Origin: Trichomonas vaginalis G3
Taxonomy: Eukaryota > Parabasalia > Trichomonadida > Trichomonadidae
Assembly: GCF_026262505.1 (NCBI RefSeq)
Contig: NC_067205.1
Span: forward strand, 22,043,585-22,107,584
Length of the DNA: 64,000 bases
Direction of reading: 5' to 3'
Both the position numbers and the translations under genes were made by a program. Below, piece after piece: positions 9,117-19,369 of this stretch (position 1 is its first letter; each line of letters begins with the position of its first letter). The notes under the pieces are model-generated. The model was not told the origin of the DNA, did no database searches, and saw only the letters and a program-made list of their open reading frames with translations.

Positions 9117-10710
9117 GCAATTCTATACCATGCGTAAACTGTCATGTAAGGTGGCATGTATTCTTTACTTTGTCCCGTTGTTTGTGTATATCCTGAAACG
9201 AAATGTGTATGGTTTCCATCTCCCTGAGTGTCATCCCAGTAACAATTTATAGCAAACTTAACGTCGTCTTTAACATCATATCCTTGACCTTTTGTCATTC
9301 CTGACCAATCCCAATATCTATGCTTATGCCAACCTGCTTGAGATGTACTTAAATCTATGTAGTGACTGTGTGCAGGTAAATTTTCACCTGAAATCGTTTT
9401 ACTTCCACCTGTTTCCTTTGAAGAGTTTGCACAATACAAAAACCTGTCGACTATTTGTTCCCATGCACCAACACCAAACATTACTTGAGGACCTCTTGCT
9501 TCCATAGATGTATAAATAGAACCTACTGGGTTCATTAAATCAAACATATGAGATATTATAGGATTGTCTCTTTTGAACTTAAAATATAGTGCAACTATTT
9601 CAGGTTTCTTCTGGTTTGTGTCAGAATATTTTTTATAATATAATCTTATGTTTTCAGGGTAGGTAAAGTCTTGACTATAATATTTATTTCTGTCATCTGT
9701 ATAATAATATACTATTCGCGTTTTTTCTATTGCATTATATCTTTTATATCTATAATATTCTAAATATAATGTTTGCTTTTGTTCATCTACATGTGCGTCA
9801 ACACCATAGTCATAATAATATGGTGCTGGAGCTGGGTCAGGCAATGTCATATCTGCCATTTCATAAACTCTTAAATATTTCTTTTGTTCGTCTCCATATA
9901 AGTTTAAGTAGCAGTTGTTGTCTAATGGAACTTTAACTTGTGTACCATCATTCTTTATATAGCCTACATACATTTCATTGTTATTTTTCGGAATGAGTTT
10001 ACACCGTGTACCATTTTTTAAGGAGTGTACAAACTCCCATCTAAAATATTTGTTTTCTTCATAGATAGAAAAGTCACCAACAATAGTTTCAATATTTTTC
10101 GTTGTTCCTATCAAACTTTGGTATATTTCGTTAACATATTCCTTATCTGCCTTCTTTTCAAGGCTAACGTTTAAGTCTGTTATTTCAGAAGATGTATGTG
10201 TATGTCCAACGGCACTTTTATTGTTTAAGGTTTCTTGTAAGTCTGTTATTTCAGATATAGAATGTATATGAGTCTTTTTAGAATATTCGTTTTCAGCTCT
10301 TGTCACTTCACTTGACATTTTATTGTCAACATATGTTTTGTCTGCTAGTTCAGGATGAGTATGTTCTTTTGTTGCATAAGCATTGTTAGCTCTTTCTTCT
10401 TCTTTTGCTATTGCATCGTCTACATATTCTTTGTCAGCTTTGTTGTCAACATCTGCTTTCAAAAGAAGTTCATTTATAGGTTTCTCGTTTAAAGTTCCTT
10501 TTGTTGGATTTATACAGACAGTATGGTTCTTATTGTCTTGAAACAGAAACTCATCTGTCATTGGGTTTAATGTCAGTTTTAAGTTTCCTTCTTTCAATGA
10601 CTCAGATATCTTAGAATATTTGAAAAGTTTGTTGTGTTCTTATTTAGAGCTTGCATAATGAGTTGTCGGTTGTGTTGTATTTCTCTCATAGACGCTGTTT
10701 CATTTGACAT
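9113..10710 (-). CDS. Phage-type fibre protein of segment B
   Basis: Minus-strand gene, open over 9113-10597 (494 residues), with its 5' part reaching the shared promoter at 10711; a break is likely in the 5' part. The N-terminal region has LKLTLNPMTDEF, then heptads with KADKEYVDDAIAKEE, then phage-fibre-like His-Thr-His repeats (EHTHPEL, KTHIHSISEITDL, GHTHTSSEITDL). A unique Tyr/Asn-rich central domain of about 190 residues follows. The C-terminus is collar-like: NPVGSIYTSM, GAWEQIVDRFLYC, GGSKTISGENLPAHSH and MPPYMTVYAWYRIA. The central domain differs completely from the copy at 58268, while both ends are nearly identical. Probable virion attachment fibre; role inferred. Confidence 0.7.
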
Positions 10711-10728
10711 TTTTATTCTAGATAAAAT
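10711..10728. promoter_or_regulatory. Divergent element promoter (fibre / capsid-like)
   Basis: Only 18 bases separate the divergent ATGs at 10710 (minus) and 10729 (plus). The sequence TTTTTATTCTAGATAAAAT reads as a T-tract plus A-rich leader in both directions. It is nearly identical to 58251-58267 in the other element. Confidence 0.6.
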
Positions 10729-11577
10729 ATGCTTCCAATAGAAAAAGAAAATTCAAGAGTTGCTACAACTAAACCATTAGATGAACTTTTTACTAATGTC
10801 GGTCAAAAGTTTGAGACAGAGACCGTAAAGCATGAAGGCTATCGTTTTGACTACCCATTAAGATGGCTAAGAGACCCATCTGTCACAAAAGCTATTGGCT
10901 TTCGTAGAATGAAGTTTGTGTCTGTAGAAGATAAAAGTTTTCCATTTATTGTAAGGTTTCATATAGATTATATATCTGAAGGGAAACGAAAAATGTGGGA
11001 AGAAATTGAGCTAATACAAGTTGACCTTTCATCTTCTCTACAGACTGCGTTAAAAAATATAGAAGATAAAATAAATTCATGTTATGCAAAATATGCTGAT
11101 GAATATGCAAATACCGAGAGCACACTTTATGTGAGAATTGTATATGACAAACAAAATTCACAAGTGTCATTTCAAATCTACGAAAGACAATCCAAGAAAG
11201 ACGAACAATATATATACAGAATTCACTGCAATGTCATGGTATTATTTGCAAAGAATGTTAAATCAGAAAGTCGAACTTCCTTTAGCAAATATTTACAGTC
11301 GATATGCAAGAGATGAACCATATTTATTTAAAGATGTTTTCGACCCAGCTGCTATTATTGTTCATGCTTCATTTTCTGGCGCCCAAACTCTTTCTTATGC
11401 TTGGCAAATGACTTTTACGAAAAACCTACAAAGTTATACGAACCACCAAGTGGAAGTATTTCAGACTTTCAAGTATGGTTTACTACAGATGGAAGAAAAA
11501 GAATAATTCCATTATACCATGCGTTTTACTTAGAACTTAGTTTCATATACAACTACTATCGAACGGTAAAAATATAA
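10729..11577 (+). pseudogene. Capsid-like protein gene of segment B (broken)
   Basis: Counterpart of 57414-58250 and paralogue of the whole-looking gene at 62837-63712. The N-terminal part is conserved: TKPLDELFTNVG, then YRFDYPLRWLRDPS and KAIGFRRMKF. Near the end a DFQVW-type strand is followed by a hydrophobic last strand (LELSF). All-beta character and duplication within the element suggest a capsid or penton-type protein, but I cannot place it in a named family. Broken, with at least one break. Confidence 0.6.
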
Positions 11578-11581
11578 TTTT

Positions 11582-11824
11582 TTAATACGGTTGAGGTGTT
11601 GGATTTGGTTGCCAACTAGACTGTGGTGCAGGTTCAGGCTGTTGTATAACAGGAGCTTGTTCTTCTGGTTCAGGGTCTTTAGGTATAATACCAACAAACT
11701 GACCTACCCTTTTTACCAAATATTTTTGACTCCGTTCCAAATTCCTCTTCCTACGGTTTTTATTCCATTCCATATACTCTTCCAACTCTTCTGAAGAAGT
11801 TTCCAATACTACTGAAGAAACCCA
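11582..11824 (-). CDS. Small Maverick protein with proline-rich tail
   Basis: Short minus-strand frame (74 residues from the ATG at 11806; similarity to 57169-57409 extends slightly upstream). The C-terminal half is conserved: VKRVGQFVGIIPKDPEPEEQ, then a Pro/Gln tail ending NPTPQPY. The N-terminal part seems altered compared with the related small hydrophobic protein at 60571. Polintons often encode short amphipathic virion proteins; that role is a guess. Possibly broken. Confidence 0.45.
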   Translation of the reverse strand, partial: WVSSVVLETSSEELEEYMEWNKNRRKRNLERSQKYLVKRVGQFVGIIPKDPEPEEQAPVIQQPEPAPQSSWQPNPTPQPY

Positions 11825-11842
11825 TTTTACTATATGTAAAAT

Positions 11843-12205
11843 CTAATGTCCGCCTAGTCTCTTACGTTTCCTGTTGAGTTCCATAGCATTCTTATAACTG
11901 GAGCTCATACATTCTGTTTCTCCTCTGGTAGAAAACATATTCTGGGTCAACTCCTGTGTTTGCGTCATCTGCATAAGTTGTTTATATCCCACTTCAGGGT
12001 TTGTATAAAACTCTTTCCATCTCATATTTGCATACCATGGTGGCAAACCTAACGCAGCGTCATTTGACATGGAAGTTTGCATTTGTACATCTGTTGGCAC
12101 TTGACCATAGTTTGCCATTGCAGTTTGTATTCTAACTTCATTTGGAATATTCTCTGGGTTTGGTTGTCCAGGTTGCTGTGCATTCGCTAAGTTCTGTGCG
12201 TCCAT
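11843..12205 (-). CDS. 120-residue Maverick protein (Gln/Asn/Pro-rich N-terminus)
   Basis: Whole-looking frame MDAQNLANAQQPGQPNPENI and onward, with LGLPPWYANMRWKEFYTNPEVG in the middle and a basic end (ELNRKRKRLGGH). The leader read on its own strand is TTTTTATCTAATATTAAATG, identical to the one at 56775-56794. Found in both elements at the same place. No recognised domain. The basic tail and small size would fit a minor virion protein, but this is unproven. Confidence 0.6.
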   Translation of the reverse strand: MDAQNLANAQQPGQPNPENIPNEVRIQTAMANYGQVPTDVQMQTSMSNDAALGLPPWYANMRWKEFYTNPEVGYKQLMQMTQTQELTQNMFSTRGETECMSSSYKNAMELNRKRKRLGGH

Positions 12206-12329
12206 TTAATATTAGATAAAAATATCTCTTACGAGTACATATACTGAACATTTGCAGGCATTGGTTCATCTTCATATTCTCTATATCTTTCTGCCACGTC
12301 AAAGAAATAAATGACACAATGGAAAAAAC

Positions 12330-13157
12330 CTAAAACAAGTAGTCCCATTTCAAACCACATTTACTTACTAATAAAATTTCTTTGTTATGACACTTTCTCC
12401 AGTTTATAGAGCCTCTCTCATATTCTATCTTGTCATATATAAACTCATAGTCATGTATGTCCTCTAACCATCTCATGACACTTTCCAACCCACTTTTATC
12501 GGATGTAAAGTAAAAGCATGGATGGTTATGTAAACGTCTAAAGTTTCTAAAGAGTCTCTCAAAGTCCAGTCTACTTGGTATTGAAAATCCCATGTGTTAT
12601 AGAAGGCGGGTCCACTATAAAGAAAACATTTTCCTTGTCTTTATATTTTTCATACAAATCTGTCCAATGACATCTCACAAACTCTATACCCTCAATATAT
12701 TTTTCTATGTCCTCTTTGAAAACATTTGTATAGTTAGATATAAAACTTTTGACATAAGTGTTTCAATGTCATGAACTCTTATAGAACCACTATATAATAG
12801 TCTAGCAGATATACTATCCCAGTCTATATATTCTGCTTGTTTCAAAACCTCTCTCACAATATTTTTCTTACTAATGGTATACGTTCATCTTACCTATAGG
12901 TATCTTTTCTTTTAACTCTTTCAATATATTGTTTGTATCTGGTATATGTTTGAGACGGTCCATATAGTTGTCGAAGTCATTGCATATAATCTTTGAGTCT
13001 GGGAATATTATATGGCACAAATGGATATATAGAAACTTCCACCGAACAAATCTACAAATGTTAGACCATTCGGTAGTTTCTTAAGTTCTCTCAATATAAT
13101 ATCTTTACATTTACTCTTATTTCCAAAGAACGGTAACGGTGGTTTTGTAAAATTCAT
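12330..13157 (-). pseudogene. DNA adenine methyltransferase (Dam/D12 class) remnant
   Basis: Broken minus-strand counterpart of 55841-56654. The N-terminal part encodes a Phe-x-Gly-type SAM-binding start (PFFGNKS) and VDLFGG-like motif, and the middle carries the DPPF-type catalytic motif region. Dam-class enzymes methylate adenine in DNA, and Mavericks and phages carry them, perhaps to mark their own genome. Several breaks are present. It has the element-type leader plus two GTCACTTTT words just upstream (13187-13206). Confidence 0.65.
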
Positions 13158-13680
13158 TTATATATATATAAAAATGTTTTTTCCTGAAAAGTGACAGAAA
13201 AGTGACAAAACATTTACGAAGAAGTCTTGACAAAACATTTTACGAAGAAGTCTTGACAAAACATTTACGATGAAATCATGAAAATTCATGAGGTGAGAAA
13301 ACAGGTGAGAAAACAGGTGAGATCTCACCTCTTCACCTAAAATATATTTTTGTCTGATTTTACGAAGAAGTCTTGACAAAACATTTACGAAGAAGTCTTG
13401 ACAAAACATGTACGAAGAAATCTTGACAAATTCAAGAGGGTAGAAAAGAGGTTAGAAAAGAGGTTAGATCTAACCTTCTACCCTAAACATTATTTTTGTC
13501 TGATTTTACGAAGAAGTCTTGACAAAACATTTACGAAGAAGAAGTCTTGACAAAACATTTACGAAGAAATCATGACAAATTCATGAGGGTAGAAAAGAGG
13601 TTAGAAAACAGGTTAGATCTAACCTTCTACCCTAAACTTTATTTTTGGTCATTTACACTCATTACGAAGAAGTCTTGACA
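13158..13680. repeat. Subterminal repeat array of the left Maverick
   Basis: Many copies of a short unit built on AAGTCTTGACAAAACATTT (or its reverse) mixed with three longer hairpin modules centred on AGATCT palindromes at 13315-13330, 13461-13476 and 13610-13625. Each module pairs GGGTAGAAAAGAGGTTAG-type or GGTGAGAAAACAGGTGAG-type arms with their complements. The same array type lies at 55400-55810. The units are tandem or interleaved without unique spacers, so this is not a CRISPR array. Confidence 0.85.
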
Positions 13681-13798
13681 AACCATGAAAACATATATAA
13701 TTTGTGAAAAGCTCCTGGAAGACCCGTATATAAGAACTTCATTTATACTAAACATCTTCAGGGCTAGAAGGCACGAAGTGCCTGGAAGCCCCACTACC
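13672..13798 (-). repeat. Terminal repeat of the left Maverick
   Basis: About 125 bp nearly identical, in inverse orientation, to 55306-55435. The outermost bases (reverse strand) are GGTAGTGGGGCTTCC, then a small hairpin AGGCACTTCGTGCCT. A T25 run follows outward at 13799-13823, and an A23 run lies at the matching place of the other element, so the homopolymer may belong to the element end. Confidence 0.85.
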
Positions 13799-13823
13799 TT
13801 TTTTTTTTTTTTTTTTTTTTTTT

Positions 13824-15547
13824 AGTGCCTAACAATATTTATACGGGCCAAAAAAAATTTGGCTAGAGATTTGGCGAGTTATAAAACTTAGAAAATTGAG
13901 AGGGATTTTTATTTTTGAATTTTTTTTGGAAAGTTAAAATTGCGATTAAAAATCGATTTCCGGGAGAACTAAGCATCTCATCATATATTTAACTCGATAG
14001 AAATATTAAATAATAGTTGAATAGTATAACAACATGAAATTATGGCTGAATATACAGAAAAAATGAACATATTTGACATTTTTGAAAATTCATACGTTAG
14101 ATGGTGACAGACTCATAAACTATACTTTAGCTAAGATTGATATATGGTTTCAACAACACATGGTTAAAATCGTAAAAATATTTTAGATTTCAAAAAGATA
14201 TATATGGTAATATAATGGAACAAAGTCAACAAATAGCATGTTAAATATGTTATAATTAACTTTTTATTAGATCCAATAGTAGATATCGAATGGTTTCCAG
14301 CTTTATGGTTAAATATTTTCTTTTCGAGCTTCTCTTTAACTGTTGTATTAAGGTTGTAAATTTTTGATGCTAGAAACTATGGAATCTTCTTTGCTGCTGC
14401 ATTTTTCTTGAGAGTTCTTGCAATTTCGAATAGATCTGCGCATTGTATGAAATGGAGGCTTTAAAATATCTTGAAAACAGAATAGGACTGCTTTTCCAAA
14501 GGAATGCTTACTTGTAAATGAGAGAGTTTCAAAATTGAGTACAAGATTATCATCATAACTTTTGATTTTGCTGCGTAAAAGGAAGACAAGGTATTAACAA
14601 ATCATTTACTGTTGTTCATCAAAAGAAGAAAACTTTGATAACAACTAATGATGATAAAATCAAGCAATCTTTTAATATTTTAAATTGATAAGACATTCAA
14701 AATATTTGAATGGTTTAAAATATTTTCTTTTAATTTCAATAATATATTATCATGATTATATAATCAAATTTAAATTTTTATTCAAAAAGGCAATATTTCA
14801 AACTTTTAATTTCAAAAATCTTAATTTTGCAATAAGTGTATTTAATTGTAGCCAATTTAATGATCCTTCGTCATGCTTAGCAATTTGGAACTCATAAATT
14901 AATGATTTCTTCAAGTAAAATTCTGCATTATTTCAAAAGTCAATAATTCTCTAGTAACTTTTCTTCAAACCCTAACCATTATATTATATGTATAATGGAG
15001 AATAATTGCAAAGAAAGATAGCCGAATTTACTGGGTAGTTCTTGTGATGCGAAATAATTGCAAATTAACACCTAGTTTTAACAGCATCAATCTCTTTTTA
15101 CTCTCATTTAAATGCATTCGCACACTTTAATTTTGAAATATAAGAGTTTTGGAAATTATCAAATTTATCTGCTCAAATACTATAGATCTTCATAAGTGTT
15201 AATAGAATCACCAGCCTTACATATAGTGTTTAATATAATGATGCACATCATACTGGGATTTATTCCTTATTCATCTAGTTATTATAAGATTTACAACCCC
15301 ATGAAAATTTAAAATTTTGTCAAAAATAGTGAATGTACCTTTGTTCAAGGGTTCAATGGAATCTGACGATTCAGCATGTAATAAACAGAAATTCATCAAA
15401 AGTGACAGCTCTCAATTTTTTGACATTTGTAAATTCTAAATTGAATGAGAAAAATGAAATAATACTAAGCATAATACAATATTCTAGATTTAATTATAAT
15501 TAGGAAAAAGTTAGTTTTGAGAGTACTTTTCATAGGCATATAGAATG
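13824..15547. other. Host intergenic DNA, no gene seen
   Basis: Very A+T-rich, with only short reading frames without recognisable domains. A 70-residue frame near 14685-14897 (ending FNDPSSCLAIWNS) looks like a fragment of a host repeat-protein gene but is too short to call. A 26-base word at 15382-15407 (containing AAAAGTGAC) recurs inverted at 17903-17928, just outside the large inverted repeat. Confidence 0.5.
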
Positions 15548-15973
15548 AAATCTTCTGAAAAATAATATCACATAAACTCATATTATTTTCTAATAGATAA
15601 CTATTTTATATAAAAATCAAATTCAATGATCTTAAAAGCGAAGGATAAACCTCAAAATTTACGAATATAATGAGTGGGAATATAATGCTTATCTATCATA
15701 AAACCATATGAAATATCAATTTTTGCTTTACGCCTAATTTTTGACGACAATTAGCAAAAAATGTTAAATGTTAACACTCAGTCCATTTGAATATGAAAAA
15801 TAAAATTGACTTTGATTAAATGTTTTTATTTATCATGCAATTCTTCTTGCGACCAAAGATTTGAATAAAAGTTCAAAAAATAAGATAGCTTAAAAAATAA
15901 TATACGGTAGTGTTTACTAATAGATGAATAGTATATAAATTCTATTAAAATGGATTTGATCCAAAAAAATATA
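15548..15973 (+). repeat. Left arm of 426-bp inverted repeat
   Basis: Starts AAATCTTCTGAAAAATAATA and ends CCAAAAAAATATA. The reverse complement is 17348-17773, the same length, with no difference in the parts compared by eye. No coding potential. Either a young palindromic element or duplication, or an assembly effect next to the sequence gap. Confidence 0.9.
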
Positions 15974-16079
15974 TAAAATTTGATCATAAATAAAATCGTT
16001 TTAAATTACTTCTTCATTTAAATTACCCAGATTTGCCTTACTTTTACCATCTCTCTAAAGCTGGGGACACCGCCTATCG

Positions 16080-16200
16080 TTGGGAGTAGCTATTAAATAG
16101 AACCACCAAGGGTATTTTTCGAACTGCCGGTGTAGTGGAAACATCCGACATAATGATTCATTATGCCAAGGTTTGATTCCTATTTAGCCAATTTTTTTCT
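16080..16200 (+). ncRNA. Possible tRNA-like or pol III RNA (doubtful)
   Basis: A relatively G+C-rich island in very A+T-rich DNA. It contains three successive hairpins resembling tRNA arms: GGTGT/ACATC around AGTGGAA, CATAA/TTATG around a seven-base loop, and AGG/CCT around TTTGATT. GGTTTGATTCC is close to a pol III B box (GGTTCGANTCC), and a T7 run follows at once. There is no proper acceptor stem and the anticodon loop lacks U33, so it is not a normal tRNA. It may be a degenerate tRNA, a tRNA-derived repeat or chance. Confidence 0.25.
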
Positions 16201-17107
16201 TTTTTGGATCATGAATTTTTTTTTGGGTCACTATAAGATTTGTTTCATGTTCTAAATCTGCTGCATATGTAATCTATTTTTATTTACCTATTTTTTAAAA
16301 ATCTATTGGATTGCCAAATTTGAATATATTTAAAATCATAAAAATCCAAAAAACTATAAATATATGTTTTATGCATAGTGCCGATACTCAAATATCAGAT
16401 TACTTAGATCCATGAATAATATCCCAATTTTTTTTCTAAAAATTAAACTTCAAAACTTCTTGCAATCTTATTCTTAATCAATTGTAAATTTTTAAAACCA
16501 TTTTTTAAAAATAATTTTGCGTAAATTTTATTCTCATGTTGTTTTAATCGAAATTGATACATTTTCAAAAAAATAATATTGACTTATGAAATTCATTTTT
16601 AAGGTGAAATAGTATTGTTTTTATTAAAGTATATGAATAATATATAAAAATTAATGAATAATATAAGCAGATTTTTAGTTTACAAAACAAATATGAGCAA
16701 TGCAATTTCAAACTTTTGCTGGCAATTTCGATATTGCTCAAGTTTGTAGTATTTGTGATACCTATAACATCGGCTTAATAAAAATTCGATTTTTCTTATG
16801 AGTTATTGAGAAAATTTGATTGCAATGAGAAGGATTTCGACGTTTTTGATAAACTAAGAGCTGAGCTTTAGGGGTTCAGTTCATTTATGGCTGTAGTTTG
16901 ATGCGTAGATCTCTTTTTTTATTGTAAATTCTTTCAGCATGGAGATCGAGAATGAATCTTTTGAGAACTTTATGTGTTTTTACACCCGTAAAGAGGTCCT
17001 TCGAGGAAAGATAGTCCAGACTACATGAAGATGTGGGTTAACCAAAAAAATCCGATGGTTTCCCCATATTCATGTAGATCTTCGAAAAAATGAGCACCAA
17101 AAAAGCC

Positions 17108-17132
17108 NNNNNNNNNNNNNNNNNNNNNNNNN
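17108..17132. other. Assembly gap (25 N)
   Basis: Run of 25 unknown bases inside the 1374-bp spacer of the inverted repeat. Any reading frame across it is meaningless, and the order of sequence on the two sides is not assured. Confidence 0.95.
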
Positions 17133-17347
17133 CACAAAAAAGCAAAAAAATAGGCTTTTTATTGGATTTGTACACTAGATCAATAACCTATTTAGGATCT
17201 GACACTCTTTTTAGCCAGAGATATGAGGTCCTTTCAAGGAAAACGATCTATTCATCCATAAAAAAAATGAATTATCGTTTTCTCCAGAAATTACATGGGG
17301 AGTGGTAAAAGTAAGGAAAATCTGGGTAAAACAATTATTTTTGGTTT

Positions 17348-17773
17348 TATATTTTTTTGGATCAAATCCATTTTAATAGAATTTATATACTATTCATCTA
17401 TTAGTAAACACTACCGTATATTATTTTTTAAGCTATCTTATTTTTTGAACTTTTATTCAAATCTTTGGTCGCAAGAAGAATTGCATGATAAATAAAAACA
17501 TTTAATCAAAGTCAATTTTATTTTTCATATTCAAATGGACTGAGTGTTAACATTTAACATTTTTTGCTAATTGTCGTCAAAAATTAGGCGTAAAGCAAAA
17601 ATTGATATTTCATATGGTTTTATGATAGATAAGCATTATATTCCCACTCATTATATTCGTAAATTTTGAGGTTTATCCTTCGCTTTTAAGATCATTGAAT
17701 TTGATTTTTATATAAAATAGTTATCTATTAGAAAATAATATGAGTTTATGTGATATTATTTTTCAGAAGATTT
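17348..17773 (-). repeat. Right arm of 426-bp inverted repeat
   Basis: Exact-length inverse copy of 15548-15973. Beyond the arm the flanks differ for about 130 bases, then a 26-base inverted match (17903-17928 against 15382-15407) appears. This suggests a larger, older palindrome whose inner part has been kept uniform. Confidence 0.9.
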
Positions 17774-18045
17774 TGTGTTCTTCTTCAAAATTTTATTTTT
17801 TATTAAAAAGAATCTTTACAAAATATACATTTACTTTAATTAATATTTAAAAACGTGCTCTATCAAAAGTTCCAAAAATTCAATATTTTAGCTTTTCTGA
17901 GGTGTCACTTTTGATGAATTTCTGTTTACAACAAGCATCGCTTATATCGTATCGATTTTTTTGGGTAATGAATAAATGCAAATTTATATGATTTCGGAAA
18001 AATAATCGTTAATTTTCCTTTCTCATCAAAAAAAAATTTATTCAA

Positions 18046-18579
18046 ATGTCTGTATTCGTAGGAAATATTCCTTTCGAGTTAACAATTGAAGAATTTAAGG
18101 ATGCCTTCAAAGAATTCGGCCCTATTGAAGACGCTACAATTCCAACATTCCGCTACAGAGATCAGGTCAGATCTCAAGGACATGGTTTCATCGATTTCGC
18201 AACTCCAGAAGCTAAAGCTAACTGTCTTAATAGTGGAAAGACAATTGTTATCAAAGGACGCACAGTTACATACCGTGAAGCGAAACCACGTCCAGTTTGC
18301 GACGACACATGCTTTATTTCTGACCTCCCAATGGGTTTCACACAGGAAAACTTGCAGGAACTCGTTTCTCAATTCCAGCCAGTTGAAGTTAATTTAATTA
18401 GAGAAAATGATGGTGAGCGTTCTGGTTTCGGCTATGCTAAGTTTGCAAACTCAGAAGTCCGCGATATGGTTATTAACACTTTGAATAATAAAGAACTTGG
18501 CAATCAAAGAATTCTTGTTCGTGCTGCAAAGAGACCATTCACAGCAGAAAAGCCAGCTCGTTACCGCCGTCGCTACTAA
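18046..18579 (+). CDS. Two-RRM RNA-binding protein
   Basis: 177-residue protein with two RNA-recognition motifs and a basic tail. RRM1 has RNP2 VFVGNI (residues 3-8) and RNP1 SQGHGFIDF. RRM2 starts about residue 88 with RNP2 CFISDL and has RNP1 SGFGYAKF. The protein ends PARYRRRY. Small tandem-RRM proteins act in splicing, mRNA stability or translation; which applies cannot be read from the sequence. The stop is in a TAAA context, matching the trichomonad polyadenylation signal. A GTCACTTTT word lies 134 bases upstream. Codon use is richer in G+C than the surroundings, typical of an expressed host gene. Confidence 0.93.
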   Translation: MSVFVGNIPFELTIEEFKDAFKEFGPIEDATIPTFRYRDQVRSQGHGFIDFATPEAKANCLNSGKTIVIKGRTVTYREAKPRPVCDDTCFISDLPMGFTQENLQELVSQFQPVEVNLIRENDGERSGFGYAKFANSEVRDMVINTLNNKELGNQRILVRAAKRPFTAEKPARYRRRY

Positions 18580-18783
18580 ACGGACTTGCGAATAAGTAAT
18601 GTATACTTATATGTAAAAGGGAATTTTTTACTCTTCGAAATAAAACAAATTTTTTATTTTTTTCAAAAATTATGCTTCGGACTTGGGTATATGTATTGTG
18701 GATTTCATTATGAACTTGTTATTGATCGACAAAGTTCTACTTCATTTCAAACATATGAAATCCCTGACAAATTGACATATAAC

Positions 18784-18792
18784 GTCACTTTT
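18784..18792 (+). promoter_or_regulatory. GTCACTTTT motif upstream of SEC11
   Basis: Twenty bases before the SEC11 ATG. The same nine bases, in either orientation, lie close to the starts at 24171, 45458, 48092, 13157 and 55841. Confidence 0.45.
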
Positions 18793-18811
18793 CCCCTAAA
18801 AATATAAAAAA

Positions 18812-19369
18812 ATGTCCAGCTCCAGCGCAAAAGTCTTTCTAACACGATTTTTCTTCGGAGATGGCGTTAGCGGTGCCTATTTCGACAGAGTTGTCAACGC
18901 GGCTAATATGGTTCTTAGCTCTGTTTTAATTTGGACAATTTTCACGTTAGTATTTAATAATAACATGCCATTAGTTGTTGTTCTTTCCAACTCCATGGAA
19001 CCAGATTTTATTAGAGGTGATTTACTTTTAGCTGTAAGCCCACCACCAGGCTCAATGTTCCCGAATGGTGAGATTTGTGCATACAATATTCGTACATCTC
19101 CAGTTCCAATTGTCCACAGAATGATAGAAACCCATAAATATGGCCAACATAAATTAATTCTTACAAAGGGTGATAATAATCCAACTCCCGACAACTTCCT
19201 TTATCAGCGTGGTGAAGAATTCTATTACAATGACAATGTAGAAACACAGCTTGTTGCTGTTTTACCAAAATTAGGCTGGGTTTCGATTGTTGTTAAAGAA
19301 AAGAAGAGTGTTGCTGTAGTCTTCATTATAATCTTGTTCTGGAACTCTTTCCGCGATCCTGATAGCTAA
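18812..19369 (+). CDS. SEC11: Signal peptidase complex catalytic subunit SEC11
   Basis: 185-residue S26-family endoplasmic-reticulum signal peptidase, which cuts signal peptides from secretory proteins. One N-terminal membrane anchor (about residues 30-48) is followed by the conserved boxes. Box B NSMEPDFIRGDLL carries the catalytic Ser61, VHRMIE carries His102 (the eukaryotic SEC11 Ser-His-Asp arrangement), and TKGDNNP carries Asp121. A second hydrophobic stretch lies near the C-terminus (VAVVFIIILFW). Length fits the family (about 165-190). The stop is in a TAAA context. A secretory load is visible nearby in the membrane and secreted proteins at 37557, 47028 and 54017. Confidence 0.95.
   Translation: MSSSSAKVFLTRFFFGDGVSGAYFDRVVNAANMVLSSVLIWTIFTLVFNNNMPLVVVLSNSMEPDFIRGDLLLAVSPPPGSMFPNGEICAYNIRTSPVPIVHRMIETHKYGQHKLILTKGDNNPTPDNFLYQRGEEFYYNDNVETQLVAVLPKLGWVSIVVKEKKSVAVVFIIILFWNSFRDPDS

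Larger units (their letters stand above)
8608..13823. mobile_element. Maverick/Polinton segment B, right terminus
   Basis: Element sequence with the same gene order, inverted, as 55306-60100: integrase remnant, fibre gene, capsid-like gene, proline-tailed protein, 120-residue protein, adenine methyltransferase, terminal repeats. It ends in GGTAGTGGGGCTTCC (reverse strand) followed by a T25 run at 13799-13823. Several genes are broken (roughly five or more breaks in total), yet similarity to the right-hand copy is very high, so both copies are young. The target-site duplication cannot be tested because the other end is outside the window. Confidence 0.85.

Noticed and set aside
9113-9507. Plus-strand frames across the fibre gene C-terminus (also in the right copy)
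   Set aside because: Antisense to the conserved collar domain and without family resemblance.
13158-13409. Minus-strand open frame through the subterminal repeats
   Set aside because: It is only a translation of the short tandem units (repeating FVNVLSRLLRK) and has no counterpart in the other element.
13195-13680. Possible CRISPR array in the Maverick terminus
   Set aside because: Repeat units are irregular and interleaved with hairpin modules, there are no unique spacers and no cas genes; the host is eukaryotic.
13799-13823. Reading the T25/A23 runs as a poly(A) tail of a retroposon
   Set aside because: The runs lie outside matching terminal repeats of a Maverick at both sites; no retroposon body is present.
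16120-16190. Calling a functional tRNA
   Set aside because: No acceptor stem, U33 missing in the would-be anticodon loop and a weak T stem; listed only as a doubtful RNA.
17090-17308. Open frame across the N gap
   Set aside because: Unknown bases make the translation meaningless, and the flanking residues show no domain.
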